Of a DNA stretch of 64,000 nt, positions 8,974 to 18,927 are shown piece after piece. Made by a program: the position numbers and the translations under genes. The notes under the pieces are model-generated. The model made no database searches and was not told the origin of the DNA. It worked only from the letters and a program-made list of their open reading frames with translations. Numbering within the stretch: position 1 is the first letter of the stretch; every line of letters begins with the position of its first letter. This DNA comes from Psychromonas sp. SA13A (lineage in GTDB: Bacteria; Pseudomonadota; Gammaproteobacteria; Enterobacterales; Psychromonadaceae), in assembly GCF_011378715.1 (NCBI RefSeq), contig NZ_WTKU01000007.1, positions 140,148 to 204,147 of the forward strand, in the 5' to 3' direction.

Positions 8974-11139
8974 ATGACCCGAATAAGTAATAGTGATGAC
9001 AATTCTGATTCAGATAAATCTGACAGCAAAGGCTCAGATAATGATGATTCAAGTAAACGATTTGAAGAATCCTTACACGATATTGAGGGATATCTTGATG
9101 CTGTTTTTAATAACATGGGCGATCCCATTTTTGTTAAAGACGAATCATGCCGATTATTATTAGTTAATGATGCTTTTTGTAACATGTTTAACTTACCCCG
9201 AGATCAAATTATTGGGAAAACATTAGCAGAAAGGGTTCCCACCAATGAGCGAAAGCATTTTTTATCGATAGACAAACAAGTATTGGAAAGTGGTCAAGAG
9301 GTATTAAGTGAAGAAACATTAACCATTGGCGGCTGTCTAACCAAAACCGTTCTTACTAAAAAAAATCGATTTGTAGATTCAAAAGGTAATTACTTTTTAG
9401 TAGGAATGAGCCACGACATCAGCGAACGTAAAAAAATTGAAGAACATCTCAAACTTGCAGCCAGTGTTTTTTCTCATTCAGGTGAGGAAATATGCATAAC
9501 CGATCACAATGCCAGAATAATAGAAGTTAATAATGCTTTTACACGGGTGACTGGGTTTAGCCGAAAAGAAGTGTTTGGCCAGCATTTAAGTTTTTTACAG
9601 TCAAAAAGACATTCGTCAGAATCTAACAAAGAAATGTGGGATCTATTGCACGAAGAAGGCGCCTGGCATGGTGAAGTGTGGCACCGACGTAAAAATGGCG
9701 AAACCTATGTGCTAATGAAAACAATTAGTGCAATTTATGACGATAACGGAGTAACCACACATTATGTTTCTTTAGGTAATGATATTACGCCGATCAAAAC
9801 CCAGCAAGACCAGCTAGAGCATATTGCACATTACGATATGTTGACGAACTTGCCTAATCGTTCACTGTTAGCTGATCGATTAACGCAAGCCATGTTGCAA
9901 TGCCATCGCCATAAACAATCATTGGCCGTCACCTTTATTGATTTAGATGGTTTCAAAGCTGTTAATGATGCCTACGGACATGATGTTGGTGATCAATTGT
10001 TGATCGCGCTGTCGATGAGAATGAAGCAAGCATTACGCGAGGGAGATAGTTTAGCCCGTATCGGTGGTGATGAATTTGTTGCAGTATTAGCGGATTTGGT
10101 AAAACCGGAAGATTGTAAGGTCATTCTAGATCGATTACTTTTAGCTTCATCTGAAGCCGTTACTATTAATGATGTTATTTTCAAAGTATCGGCAAGTATT
10201 GGCGTGACTATCTACCCGCAAGATAATGTAGATGCCGATCAATTAATGCGTCATGCAGATCAAGCGATGTATGTAGCAAAAGGATCGGGTAAAAATTGTT
10301 ATCACTTATTTGATACAACGCAAGATGATGCAGTAAAAGTACAAAGGGAAAGCTTAGAAGCAATTAGGATTGCCTTAGATGAGCAACAATTTGTACTATA
10401 TTATCAGCCTAAAGTTAACATGCGTAGTGGCAAGGTCACGGGAGTAGAAGCACTGATCCGTTGGCAACATCCTACTCGTGGTTTACTCAATCCAATGGAA
10501 TTTTTACCTGTTATTGAAAATAACCCCATGAGCATAGAAATGGGTGAGTGGGTTATTGACACTGCATTATCACAAATCAGTGAATGGCAAAAAATGGGGT
10601 TGAACTTACCGATTAGCACCAGTGTTAATATTGCAGCAGTGCAATTACAGCAATCAATGTTTACCACAAGATTAGCTGAGTTATTAGCGCGACACTCCGA
10701 TGTTGATCCTAGTTATTTAGAACTTGAAGTATTAGAAACAAGCGCACTAGATGATGTGATGCATGTTTCGAAAATAATGAATGCCTGCATTAAGCTAGGT
10801 GTTAATTTTGCTTTAGATGATTTTGGTACGGGTTATTCTTCGTTAACCTATTTGAGACGATTACCCGTTAATTTAATCAAAATAGATCAAAGTTTTATTC
10901 GAGATATGCTTGATGATCCAGATGATTTGGCGATCGTAGAAGGTGTGATAGCTTTAGCAAAATCTTTTAAACGAGAAGTGATTGCCGAAGGCGTTGAATC
11001 TATTGAACATGGTACTGCATTGCTAAAATTAGGTTGTGAACTTGCACAAGGTTATGGCATAGCGAAACCGATGCCTGTGAGCGAAATACCTAAATGGGTA
11101 AATGAATGGAAACCTGACATTGCTTGGAAGCTTAAGTGA
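8974..11139 (+). CDS. PAS-PAS-GGDEF-EAL cyclic-di-GMP signalling protein
   Basis: A 721-residue soluble protein that may both make and break cyclic di-GMP. After an acidic Ser/Asp-rich N-terminus come two PAS domains (about 35-150 and 155-275), then GGDEF and EAL domains. The active site GGDEF is intact at residues 364-368, preceded five residues earlier by an RxxD inhibitory site (REGD). The EAL domain keeps EALIRW (from residue 492), the LELEVLE glutamate, DDFGTGYSS, KIDQSFI and EGVES, so phosphodiesterase residues are complete. There is no membrane segment, so it senses an intracellular signal through PAS. It stands alone with AAGGAATG before the ATG. Confidence 0.94.
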   Translation: MTRISNSDDNSDSDKSDSKGSDNDDSSKRFEESLHDIEGYLDAVFNNMGDPIFVKDESCRLLLVNDAFCNMFNLPRDQIIGKTLAERVPTNERKHFLSIDKQVLESGQEVLSEETLTIGGCLTKTVLTKKNRFVDSKGNYFLVGMSHDISERKKIEEHLKLAASVFSHSGEEICITDHNARIIEVNNAFTRVTGFSRKEVFGQHLSFLQSKRHSSESNKEMWDLLHEEGAWHGEVWHRRKNGETYVLMKTISAIYDDNGVTTHYVSLGNDITPIKTQQDQLEHIAHYDMLTNLPNRSLLADRLTQAMLQCHRHKQSLAVTFIDLDGFKAVNDAYGHDVGDQLLIALSMRMKQALREGDSLARIGGDEFVAVLADLVKPEDCKVILDRLLLASSEAVTINDVIFKVSASIGVTIYPQDNVDADQLMRHADQAMYVAKGSGKNCYHLFDTTQDDAVKVQRESLEAIRIALDEQQFVLYYQPKVNMRSGKVTGVEALIRWQHPTRGLLNPMEFLPVIENNPMSIEMGEWVIDTALSQISEWQKMGLNLPISTSVNIAAVQLQQSMFTTRLAELLARHSDVDPSYLELEVLETSALDDVMHVSKIMNACIKLGVNFALDDFGTGYSSLTYLRRLPVNLIKIDQSFIRDMLDDPDDLAIVEGVIALAKSFKREVIAEGVESIEHGTALLKLGCELAQGYGIAKPMPVSEIPKWVNEWKPDIAWKLK

Positions 11140-11529
11140 GGTTTATGTGATTTAGTGGTATCACTAGATTTTGTTTGTAGAGGCAATAGATAGTTGTAAT
11201 GTGTTGCTCATTCCAGCAGTACTTGTTAGTGGCTTCCTCATCATTTCTGAGTGATTTCCATCACGACGGAGTACATTACTTAAATGCCTTTATCTTCATT
11301 CAGATAAGTGGGAATAGAGCATAGTAAAAGATAGATTCAACAACCTATTTTCATAATAGAATCAATTACTCTCATAATAAAATCAATAAAGCTTTTCTCA
11401 ATCCCAGCCAGCAATTATCAATGGGTAAATAGCAATGTTTTTACTACTCTTTATTTTAACCAAGATCTTTACATACAAAAAAGCCAGGCTTAAAAAACCT
11501 GGCTTTGACAAATAGATACACCACAAAAA
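11140..11529. other. Intergenic region between convergent genes
   Basis: The bases between the GGDEF-EAL stop and the mscS stop hold the mscS terminator at 11476-11506. Nothing else was recognised. Confidence 0.4.
11476..11506 (-). terminator. Rho-independent terminator of the MscS gene
   Basis: On the minus strand, AAAGCCAGG and CCTGGCTTT (11498-11506 with 11480-11488) form a 9-bp perfect stem followed by a T run. It lies 24 bases after the stop of the MscS gene. Confidence 0.88.
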
Positions 11530-12342
11530 TTAATCTTTGTGTAGGTGAACATCCATTTGTGGGAAAGGAATATTTAATCCTTGTTTAGGGAATGTTTTGT
11601 ATATATTTTCATTCATATCAAAGAATACTCCCCAATAATCTGCAGCATTAACCCATGCGCGAACCGTGAAGTTAACTGAGCTGTCTGCTAACTCTGCAAC
11701 AGCAATAACGACAGGTGTATCTTGTAAGATACGAGTATCTGCATCGCAAAGTGCTTTAATTGCAGCACGAGCAACATCAAGGTCATCACCATAAGCAACA
11801 CCAACAGTCCAATCTACGCGACGTTTTGCTTCAGTTGAAAAGTTAACCATTGAACCAGAAGACAATGCAGCATTAGGTAAAATGATTGTTTTGTTATCAG
11901 GTGTTTTTAAAATAGTATTAAAAATTTGGATTTCATTTACCGTACCAACATGACCTTGTGCATCAATGACTTGGCCAACTTTAAATGGTTTGAAGATTAA
12001 TAACATTACACCACCAGCAAAGTTTTGTAATGTACCTGAAAGTGCCATACCAACAGCTAAGCCAGCAGCAGCTAAAATAGCAACAAACGATGTCATTTCA
12101 ATGCTAAGCATACCTAATACAGATATAACTAACATAACCTTAAGTAATGTGCCCACTATACTGCATAGGAAAGGTTTGAGTGACACATCCATATTGCTTT
12201 TGTCTAAGATTTTACCGAAAGTCTTGACCAAAATTTTGATCAACCAGCTACCGATAATCCATACAACAATTGCACCTATTAATTTAGGGCCATATTCAAG
12301 CGCCATTGTTTGCGCCATCGTAATTACTTCTTCTGCCGTCAT
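11530..12342 (-). CDS. mscS: Small-conductance mechanosensitive channel, MscS family
   Basis: A 270-residue inner-membrane channel that opens under membrane tension to release solutes after hypo-osmotic shock. Two N-terminal helices (about 17-36 and 63-83) lead to the pore helix with the Gly/Ala-rich pattern AAAGLAVGMALSGTLQNFAGG. The beta domain follows (FKVGQVIDAQGHVGTVNEI; LPNAALSSGSMVNFS), then the alpha/beta vestibule. Length and layout match E. coli MscS (286 residues) rather than the larger MscK or MscM paralogues. AAGGAATAAAATT precedes the ATG. Monocistronic, with its own terminator. Confidence 0.93.
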   Translation of the reverse strand: MTAEEVITMAQTMALEYGPKLIGAIVVWIIGSWLIKILVKTFGKILDKSNMDVSLKPFLCSIVGTLLKVMLVISVLGMLSIEMTSFVAILAAAGLAVGMALSGTLQNFAGGVMLLIFKPFKVGQVIDAQGHVGTVNEIQIFNTILKTPDNKTIILPNAALSSGSMVNFSTEAKRRVDWTVGVAYGDDLDVARAAIKALCDADTRILQDTPVVIAVAELADSSVNFTVRAWVNAADYWGVFFDMNENIYKTFPKQGLNIPFPQMDVHLHKD

Positions 12343-12858
12343 AATTTTATTCCTTTAGTTTTAAAATAGTATTAATTACTCGGTTTAACTAAACAAAGTT
12401 TAAATTTGTAAATAGTTATACCCGTACCAGTCCTTTGATTAATATTTGACCATTAAACAAGCTTCGATATTTTACATTAAATTTGTAACGGATTAATACT
12501 GAAAATTTGTATTTAATTAAGAAATGAGAAAAATAACACTTTTATAAGAAGTAGAAGTGCTTAGGAAAGCAACATAACAAAGACAGTTAGGGGAGATAAT
12601 ATAATCTATTACTTGGATTCAAGGATAGATAAGATTGGTTCAGTTCAATATCGATATCAAAGGTTTAGATGAGATGGCTAATGGCTTACATACAAAATGA
12701 TAGTGTTTATTACAGTCTCTTTAACTTTATTATTTGACAATAAAATGAGAAGCGGTTTATTTTTAAAGTTTATATTTTTAGTTTACTGCTGTTTTTAGAT
12801 AGCAGTGCATTTAGATAACGGTTTATTCAGAGAGCTATTTTTTAATATTTCTTATCTA
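12343..12858. other. Intergenic region upstream of mscS
   Basis: About 515 AT-rich bases between two minus-strand genes. No ORF, RNA gene or clear repeat was recognised. The mscS promoter must lie here. Confidence 0.4.
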
Positions 12859-13809
12859 TTAACTTCTGTTTACTTTAATCATCTTAGTTTTGTTCTGTGA
12901 CTGTAAAAAAAGACAGGTAATAACTAGCACTATTCCAAACCATCCAACCAAAGAAATCGACTCTCCAACAATCAGAACAGCTAACAGAGCGGCCACAACG
13001 GGTTCAAACAATGTTAATAACGTTGCCTTACTGGCGTGAACGTAACGCAAACCAAAACCAAAGGCTAGATACCCTATAAACATTGGTATAACGGCCATAT
13101 AACAAACCACCATAATATTGGTCATATTTGAAAATAAATGTTCCCCGGTAAATAATAAAGAAGGGAGTAATATTAAGGCACTAAGAGCAAATAAACTGCC
13201 CATTGCAGATTCAGACTGAATCCCTTTTTCAATCATAGATCTGGCTACCCAAGAATATACAGCATAGGTAACCCCAGCGAGAATCCCAAGTAAAACACCT
13301 GTGATTTTAACTGAATTCGATCCATCTTGTAGAGAGCCAGCATCCTCGGAGTAGGTTAGTAAAATGATGCCTATTAAACCAATGACAACACTTAAAAACC
13401 AACGTTTATCAAGCGTGGGGGTTTTGCTAAAAAGACGTTCAAGTAGCGCTGTTGCAAAGGGTGCTGAACCAATAGATACAACGGTTCCGATCGCCACACC
13501 AGCAAATTGCATCGAACTATAAAATGCAAGCGGATAAGTCGCGACAGCTAGAGCGCCAATTATTAATTCTTTTTTCAGGAAAGTTAATTTTCCTGCATCA
13601 CTGAGCAGTTTCTTTCTCGCCATCGTCGCAAGTAACACTCCACCTATACCCATAGCAAAAGCACCTACTGCTAAAGAACTTAATTGAGATGCAAAACTAG
13701 CGACGGTACCTGTTGTTCCCCAGAGCAACGCTGCGAATAAAATAGCTGTTTGGCCTTTGGCTGCATTATTGTTTGATAATCGAAATCTTGAGATTGTATT
13801 CACTGGCAT
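12859..13809 (-). CDS. EamA-family drug/metabolite transporter
   Basis: A 316-residue permease with about ten transmembrane helices arranged as two EamA repeats (about 15-150 and 165-300). The second ends in the typical ATLLTLFEPVVAALLAVLIVGE segment with its conserved Pro and Glu. Members export amino acids or other small metabolites by proton exchange. The substrate cannot be told here. The N-terminus up to the first helix is polar (RFRLSNNNAAKGQ). The ribosome site is weak. It is divergent from the TRAP operon that starts 850 bases away. Confidence 0.88.
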   Translation of the reverse strand: MPVNTISRFRLSNNNAAKGQTAILFAALLWGTTGTVASFASQLSSLAVGAFAMGIGGVLLATMARKKLLSDAGKLTFLKKELIIGALAVATYPLAFYSSMQFAGVAIGTVVSIGSAPFATALLERLFSKTPTLDKRWFLSVVIGLIGIILLTYSEDAGSLQDGSNSVKITGVLLGILAGVTYAVYSWVARSMIEKGIQSESAMGSLFALSALILLPSLLFTGEHLFSNMTNIMVVCYMAVIPMFIGYLAFGFGLRYVHASKATLLTLFEPVVAALLAVLIVGESISLVGWFGIVLVITCLFLQSQNKTKMIKVNRS

Positions 13810-14662
13810 TTTATAACTCGTTCGTTAATAGCGTAGATAGGATAGCTTATATAAATAAAACAAAATGCTTACGTTGCACAAAAGACGCATAACTTGTTTA
13901 AGAGAGCGCACTTAGAATACTAGCCTGACGCTGAGAGAAGGCTAAAATATTAGCGTAGTAATAACAAGGAGGATTCGTCTTGAACTACGCAAAACTAACG
14001 ATACTTTATAGCCAAAAAATTAATTAATAAAATAACTTTCTCGATAATTGCTATAAGCAAAAATACTTAAATTATTTTTCTTAGGAAACCGAACTGTTGT
14101 TTATTAATTGAGCCAGTTGAGTCATTAAATCAACTTAAACAGACGCTATATATTGACCTTATTTTATTATTGCAATGTCAATTTTTGATACATGTGTATT
14201 AATATTTAAGTTCAAAATGAGACATAACAGCATGCATTATAGGCGATATTTTTGTTATGTTATTGTAATACAAAAAGTGATTTTGAATTGAACTTTGTAA
14301 ACACAATATTAAATTGTTGGCTCATGGTTAATTTAATCAATGCGCTTTTGTAGACTTCAACAATATATTACCTTTTAAGTTTTAGATGCTCGGCAGATTT
14401 ATACATGGAAGTATATTTGAAGTGTTTTACCTAGTTCCAATAAAAATGTTCAAGGTGAATGTTTTTCATTAAAAAACATTCAAAACAAGAAAACTTAAGC
14501 CAAAACAGTTAATCATTTGTTTAGTCGTGCAACGTAAATTAATAGATAACCTAGATACATACTTTTTATATGAAAGCGGTCTGACTTGGTCATTTATTTT
14601 AAGCCGTACAACTGAGTACCTGATAATTGAAATGGATTTTTATAATATATTAGGAGTTAACT
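13810..14662. other. Long intergenic region upstream of the first TRAP operon
   Basis: About 850 bases, very AT-rich, between divergent transporter genes. No convincing ORF or RNA was found. No sigma-54 type TGGC-N7-TTGC element like the one before the second TRAP operon is seen here. Confidence 0.4.
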
Positions 14663-15646
14663 ATGCGTTCTAGTTTTAAAAAGAAGTTAGTATCAGCTTT
14701 GTGTCTTGTTTGGGCATCTTCAGCGTATTCAGCTGTAGAGTTCAAGCTTGGCCACTTCGGTTCTGAAAATCATCCTTCACACATTGCCGCGATGCAATTT
14801 GCTAAGCAAGTTGAAGATCGAACAAAAGGCGAAGTAACCGTTGAGATTTATCCTAATAATGCCTTAGGTAGCCCACCTGAAGTATTAGAGCAAGTAGTTA
14901 TGGGAGTTGTTGATATGAGCCTGTCTGGGCAAGATCAATTAGCTAAACATGTACCTTTGTTCGACACCGTAAGTATTCCTTTTTCTCTTAATAACTCTGC
15001 CCATGCAGACCGTGTTTTAGATGGGCCATTTAAAGAGTGGGCGGCACCAGAACTTGAAAAAGTAGGGCTTGTTTATTTATCTAGTTGGGATTGGGGCTTC
15101 CGCCAGTTGACTAACTCTGTTCGTCCTATTTTGACACCTGCAGATGTTAAAGGGTTAAAAATTCGTACTCCACCTGCAATGACCTATCAAGCTGCAATGC
15201 AAGCAATTGGTGCAAATGTACAAACTATTTCGTTTAGTGAGCTTGTGATGGCAATGCGTCAAGGGGTTGTTGATGGACAAGAAAACCCCATTGGTGTTAT
15301 TTACAATTTGAAACTGTATGAATCACAAAAATTTATTTCAATTATTAATTACTTGTACAGTTCAATGGTTCACGTTGTTTCTCAAGATGCTTGGGACCGT
15401 TTAACTGAGGAGCAGCAAGTTATTGTTCGTGAAGAGTCAGATTCAGCTCGTTTGTTAATGCGTAAATTAATGCGCGCTGAAGAGTTGAAACAAATTGAAG
15501 ATATGCGTGCTAAAGGCATTGTAATTGACGAGCCTGATCTTGCACCTTTCCAAGCAATGATGGGACCTGCCTATGAGCAAATTAAAAAGAAAGTGGGTCC
15601 AGCTAATTTTGATAAATGGATTGAAATGACGAAGTCTGTTAAATAG
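14663..15646 (+). CDS. TRAP transporter substrate-binding protein, DctP family
   Basis: A 327-residue periplasmic binding protein with an N-terminal signal peptide (KKKLVSALCLVWASSAYSA, cleavage near residue 23). The mature part has the DctP pattern: FKLGHFGSENHP at the start, GLKIRTPP with the Arg that usually binds the substrate carboxylate, and VVDGQENPIG. It probably binds an organic acid, delivered to the DctQ/DctM permease downstream; the substrate is unknown. TTAGGAG precedes the ATG. A hairpin with a T-run sits between this gene and the permease genes and should give more binding protein than permease. Confidence 0.92.
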   Translation: MRSSFKKKLVSALCLVWASSAYSAVEFKLGHFGSENHPSHIAAMQFAKQVEDRTKGEVTVEIYPNNALGSPPEVLEQVVMGVVDMSLSGQDQLAKHVPLFDTVSIPFSLNNSAHADRVLDGPFKEWAAPELEKVGLVYLSSWDWGFRQLTNSVRPILTPADVKGLKIRTPPAMTYQAAMQAIGANVQTISFSELVMAMRQGVVDGQENPIGVIYNLKLYESQKFISIINYLYSSMVHVVSQDAWDRLTEEQQVIVREESDSARLLMRKLMRAEELKQIEDMRAKGIVIDEPDLAPFQAMMGPAYEQIKKKVGPANFDKWIEMTKSVK

Positions 15647-15705
15647 CTCAGTTAGTTTAAAATCAGTCTGTTAAATAATCCATGTTTAGATGTACTAACC
15701 TCTTT

Positions 15706-15740
15706 GATTTCGTCTTTTAAAGGCGAAATCTTTCTTTTTA
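15706..15740 (+). terminator. Hairpin between the DctP and DctM genes (attenuating terminator)
   Basis: GATTTCGTC (15706-15714) pairs with GGCGAAATC (15722-15730), 9 bp with one G-U pair and a 7-nt loop, followed by TTTCTTTTT. It probably ends a share of transcripts after the binding-protein gene. Confidence 0.75.
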
Positions 15741-15935
15741 CAACAATTGAATTAATAATGCGGCCGAAGATAGAGTAGAATTTTGATTCGCTAAGAATCT
15801 GTCATATTCGCGGATTATTAGGATTTGAGAAAATTTATTACTCGGCTCTTAATTACAATGTGTTGAGTACAATACATTGTCATGGGCTTTGACCTAAAAG
15901 CATTAACTTTTATTCAGTTGTTTTATTGATAGGTA

Positions 15936-17234
15936 ATGACAGGTATGTTGACCTTAGCGATATTCGGCGTTCTTATTTTCCTCCTCTTAATTAATGTGCC
16001 AGTTGTTGTTGCAATTGGCCTAACATCAGTAGCTTTTTTTGTTGGCCTTGGTGATGCACGTTTACTCGCGATGCTTCCACATCGTATGTATTACGGAACA
16101 ACTGGTTTTACACTACTGGCTATTCCATTTTTCATTTTAGCGGGGAATTTAATGAATACGGGCGGGATCACCGATCGTATATTCCGTTTTGCGCAATCAA
16201 TGGTGGGGCATATTGCAGGAGGTATTGGTCAAGTTAATATCGTTGCGAGTGTTATTTTTTCAGGTATGTCTGGTTCTGCAGTTGCAGATGCGGCTGGGCT
16301 TGGACAGATAGAACACAAAGCGATGGTTGACCAAGGTTATGATCCTGCTGACTCAGCAACTCTGGTTGCAGCTTCTTCCGTTATAGGGCCTGTTATACCT
16401 CCTAGTATTCCTTTTGTTTTATATGGATCCATTACTAGCGTATCTGTAGCTCGTTTATTCTTGGCGGGTTTTATTCCAGGCCTGTTGATGGCGATCGGCA
16501 TGATGATTGCGTTGGGTATTTTAGCTAAACGCAGAAATTATCCTCGCGCCGAACATAAGGCTCCTTTTAAAGAACGCCTTGCTTCATTCAATGGTGCCTT
16601 TTGGCCTTTGATGGCACCTGTCATCATTGTTGGTGGGATTATGAGTGGTTTTTTTACGCCGACAGAAGCTTCAGTTGTTGTATGTGTTTATGCTGCTTTA
16701 CTTGGTTTTTATTATAAAGATTTAAAACTAAAAGCAATACCAGGGATCGTTTATAAATCAATTACTCAATCGGTTAGCCTGTTATTTATTATTTCATCGG
16801 CAAATTTTTTCGGATGGTTAATTATCCATCAAAAAATTCCAGATAGTGTCATAGAAACACTAGTTGGTTACGGTGCAACGCAGTCAATTGTAATGTGGAT
16901 TGTTATCGGTGTTGTATTAACCATGGGGCTATTTTTGGAAGGAAATGCGATCTTCTTGATCACGCTTCCATTGTTTATGCCGATAGCAACAATGTTTGAT
17001 ATAGACCTAGTTAACTTCGGTGTTGTAATGGTCTTATTGATCATGATTGGGAATTTAACGCCACCTGTGGGAATGTGTTTATTTGCCGTGGATAGCTTCG
17101 CAAAAGTAGGGATGCCTGCTTTAGCTAAACGGGTGTGGCCATATTTATTAATGATATTTTTAATTACAGTATTAATTGCGTTTGTACCAAGTATTTCGCT
17201 GTTTTTACCTAATCTTATCATGGGAGAAATGTAA
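15936..17234 (+). CDS. TRAP transporter large permease, DctM family
   Basis: A 432-residue inner-membrane protein with about twelve helices. It is the ion-driven transport subunit of the TRAP system, using the sodium gradient in characterised homologues. Family features include LLAIPFFILAGNLMNTGGI early, SGMSGSAVADAAGLGQIE, and VIGPVIPPSIPFVLYG; the late LTPPVGMCLFAV carries the conserved PPVG. The stop overlaps the ATG of the following DctQ gene by one base (TAATG), so the two are translationally coupled. The order P-M-Q is unusual, since most TRAP operons run P-Q-M. Confidence 0.92.
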   Translation: MTGMLTLAIFGVLIFLLLINVPVVVAIGLTSVAFFVGLGDARLLAMLPHRMYYGTTGFTLLAIPFFILAGNLMNTGGITDRIFRFAQSMVGHIAGGIGQVNIVASVIFSGMSGSAVADAAGLGQIEHKAMVDQGYDPADSATLVAASSVIGPVIPPSIPFVLYGSITSVSVARLFLAGFIPGLLMAIGMMIALGILAKRRNYPRAEHKAPFKERLASFNGAFWPLMAPVIIVGGIMSGFFTPTEASVVVCVYAALLGFYYKDLKLKAIPGIVYKSITQSVSLLFIISSANFFGWLIIHQKIPDSVIETLVGYGATQSIVMWIVIGVVLTMGLFLEGNAIFLITLPLFMPIATMFDIDLVNFGVVMVLLIMIGNLTPPVGMCLFAVDSFAKVGMPALAKRVWPYLLMIFLITVLIAFVPSISLFLPNLIMGEM

Positions 17235-17806
17235 TGATTAACTTAATAAAAATAGTTGATATCTGGGTTCAACGCATTCTTCGCTATATTGCGATGACTA
17301 TGTTTACGGTACTCGCTGTTTTGTTGATTGCTAATATAGGGTTACGTTTGATCAACGATTTTGTTCAGTTTTTAATTGAGCATGGCATGGAAGGAGTCGC
17401 CAACGTAATTCAAAGTATAGTGACGATTAACTCTTTTTATTGGTTTGATGAAGTGATCGAGTTAAGTTTTGCTGCACTGGTATTTTATGGTGCTGCCGCA
17501 CTGTGGTGTGCAAAACTGCACTTTTCTGTGGGTGATTGGATAAGCCCTAGAATTAAAAATGTTCGCTTGAAACACTTCTATACCTTATTGATCTTGTTAA
17601 TTTCTGCCACTTTTATGGCAATATTGTTTTGGTATTCCCTGAAATTAACTTTAAAAACAAATCAAGTAACCACAGCATTTCAGATAAAGCAGTGGATACT
17701 TTATTCGTGTATACCAATTTCTTCAGCAATTATGCTCACTTACTCAATCGCTGACGTTATTATTGCCGCTAAAAGGTGGGTAAAAGGAACGGTTGAAGAA
17801 GCATAA
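17234..17806 (+). CDS. TRAP transporter small permease, DctQ family
   Basis: A 190-residue protein with four hydrophobic helices (about 16-36, 78-97, 117-137 and 155-175). A DctQ-like FDEVIELSFAALVFYGAAALW segment forms the second helix, with HFSVGDWI after it. It is the small membrane subunit that pairs with DctM. Its ATG overlaps the DctM stop. It is the last gene of the operon; no strong terminator was seen in the 250 bases after it, only AT-rich near-repeats. Confidence 0.88.
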   Translation: MINLIKIVDIWVQRILRYIAMTMFTVLAVLLIANIGLRLINDFVQFLIEHGMEGVANVIQSIVTINSFYWFDEVIELSFAALVFYGAAALWCAKLHFSVGDWISPRIKNVRLKHFYTLLILLISATFMAILFWYSLKLTLKTNQVTTAFQIKQWILYSCIPISSAIMLTYSIADVIIAAKRWVKGTVEEA

Positions 17807-18064
17807 CTGTTTGTATCGCTATTTATGAATTAGTTCTGTATATGTAGAAAATGGCCTCGATTGTGTTTGAGCTATGCCAATTGTAACGAGAATTTAAGTA
17901 ACAATTTAAGCAATAATTTAAACAGCAATTGAAGCCATTTTTCATAAAAGCATCTTATAAACAACAAATTAGTCTATAGCTAGCACTTTTGGGTGTCCTA
18001 ATAGAACACTCTAAATACAACAACTACTTGTTCCACATTCACTTTCCATCACCGTTTATCTTGT

Positions 18065-18466
18065 TTATTTCTCGTTAACAATTACATCAACTTTATCACG
18101 GTAGTTTTCTTCATTAAGTGGGTACTTATTACCAAAATAGAGAGTTGTTTGTCCTTGCTTATGTGCCGTGAGCTTACAAACTTCACCACCAAATATAATC
18201 CCTGGTTCCCGAAATGGAACTAAACTTCTAGATGCTTCACAACTTATACTGGCAACGTCTGGAGAAGACGACATTATCCAAGGATAATATCCCCACCTGC
18301 CTGGAAATCCATCACCAATTGCTAGTACTTCTCTAACATCGCCCTGGTGTAACTTTATAACCAAAATGCCATTATCATTTTCAACTAACTCTGTATAACT
18401 GTGTCTTTCTCCTGCGCAGCCTTGAAGCAAAAAGGAGATAACAAATACGTAAATTAACTGTTTCAT
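18065..18466 (-). CDS. Predicted lipoprotein of unknown function
   Basis: A 133-residue protein with a short hydrophobic leader and lipobox LLQGC (Cys at residue 17), so probably a lipid-anchored envelope protein. The mature part has three further Cys and several aromatic residues (GRWGYYPWIM), and ends in a beta-rich stretch (QGQTTLYFGN). I do not recognise a family. AAGGATAG precedes the ATG. It stands alone between divergent and convergent neighbours. Confidence 0.7.
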   Translation of the reverse strand: MKQLIYVFVISFLLQGCAGERHSYTELVENDNGILVIKLHQGDVREVLAIGDGFPGRWGYYPWIMSSSPDVASISCEASRSLVPFREPGIIFGGEVCKLTAHKQGQTTLYFGNKYPLNEENYRDKVDVIVNEK

Positions 18467-18927
18467 AAACTATCCTTGTTATGTTTTGATTATGTTAATA
18501 ATGATTTAATAAAAAAAGCTTAGGCTGATATTACATACTGCCAAGCAGTAAGTGTGTTACATGGCTCTAATCTAAACAGATTAAATCGATATTTACCAGA
18601 TGGGATGAGTTGGGCCTAAATGAATTCAATTTTATAGTTAACCACACACATTATTAACCACAAACAGTATTAACTTTAAATGTCACTCAGTTAAAATATT
18701 ATTTATCACTTTTAATATTCGCGTCATTTTTCAAATATCAGTATAAAATGACAATCTTCATATTCTCTACAAATTTTCTGCACATTTTATCTTTATAGTT
18801 TAGTTATTCAAACCAAGTGGCATTCAAAGCAGAGTCAGCATATGGACTACATGAACAACACATAAAGGTAATACCACAACAATTCAAATTGTTAGAGTTT
18901 TTGTGCTTTATAAGCTAGGAGAACAAT
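18467..18927. other. Intergenic region between divergent small-protein genes
   Basis: About 460 AT-rich bases. No ORF, RNA or notable repeat was recognised. An AGGAG ribosome site for the next gene sits at its right end. Confidence 0.4.

Noticed and set aside
13810..14662. Sigma-54 promoter before the first TRAP operon
   Set aside because: No TGGC-N7-TTGC match was found in this region, unlike the second operon.
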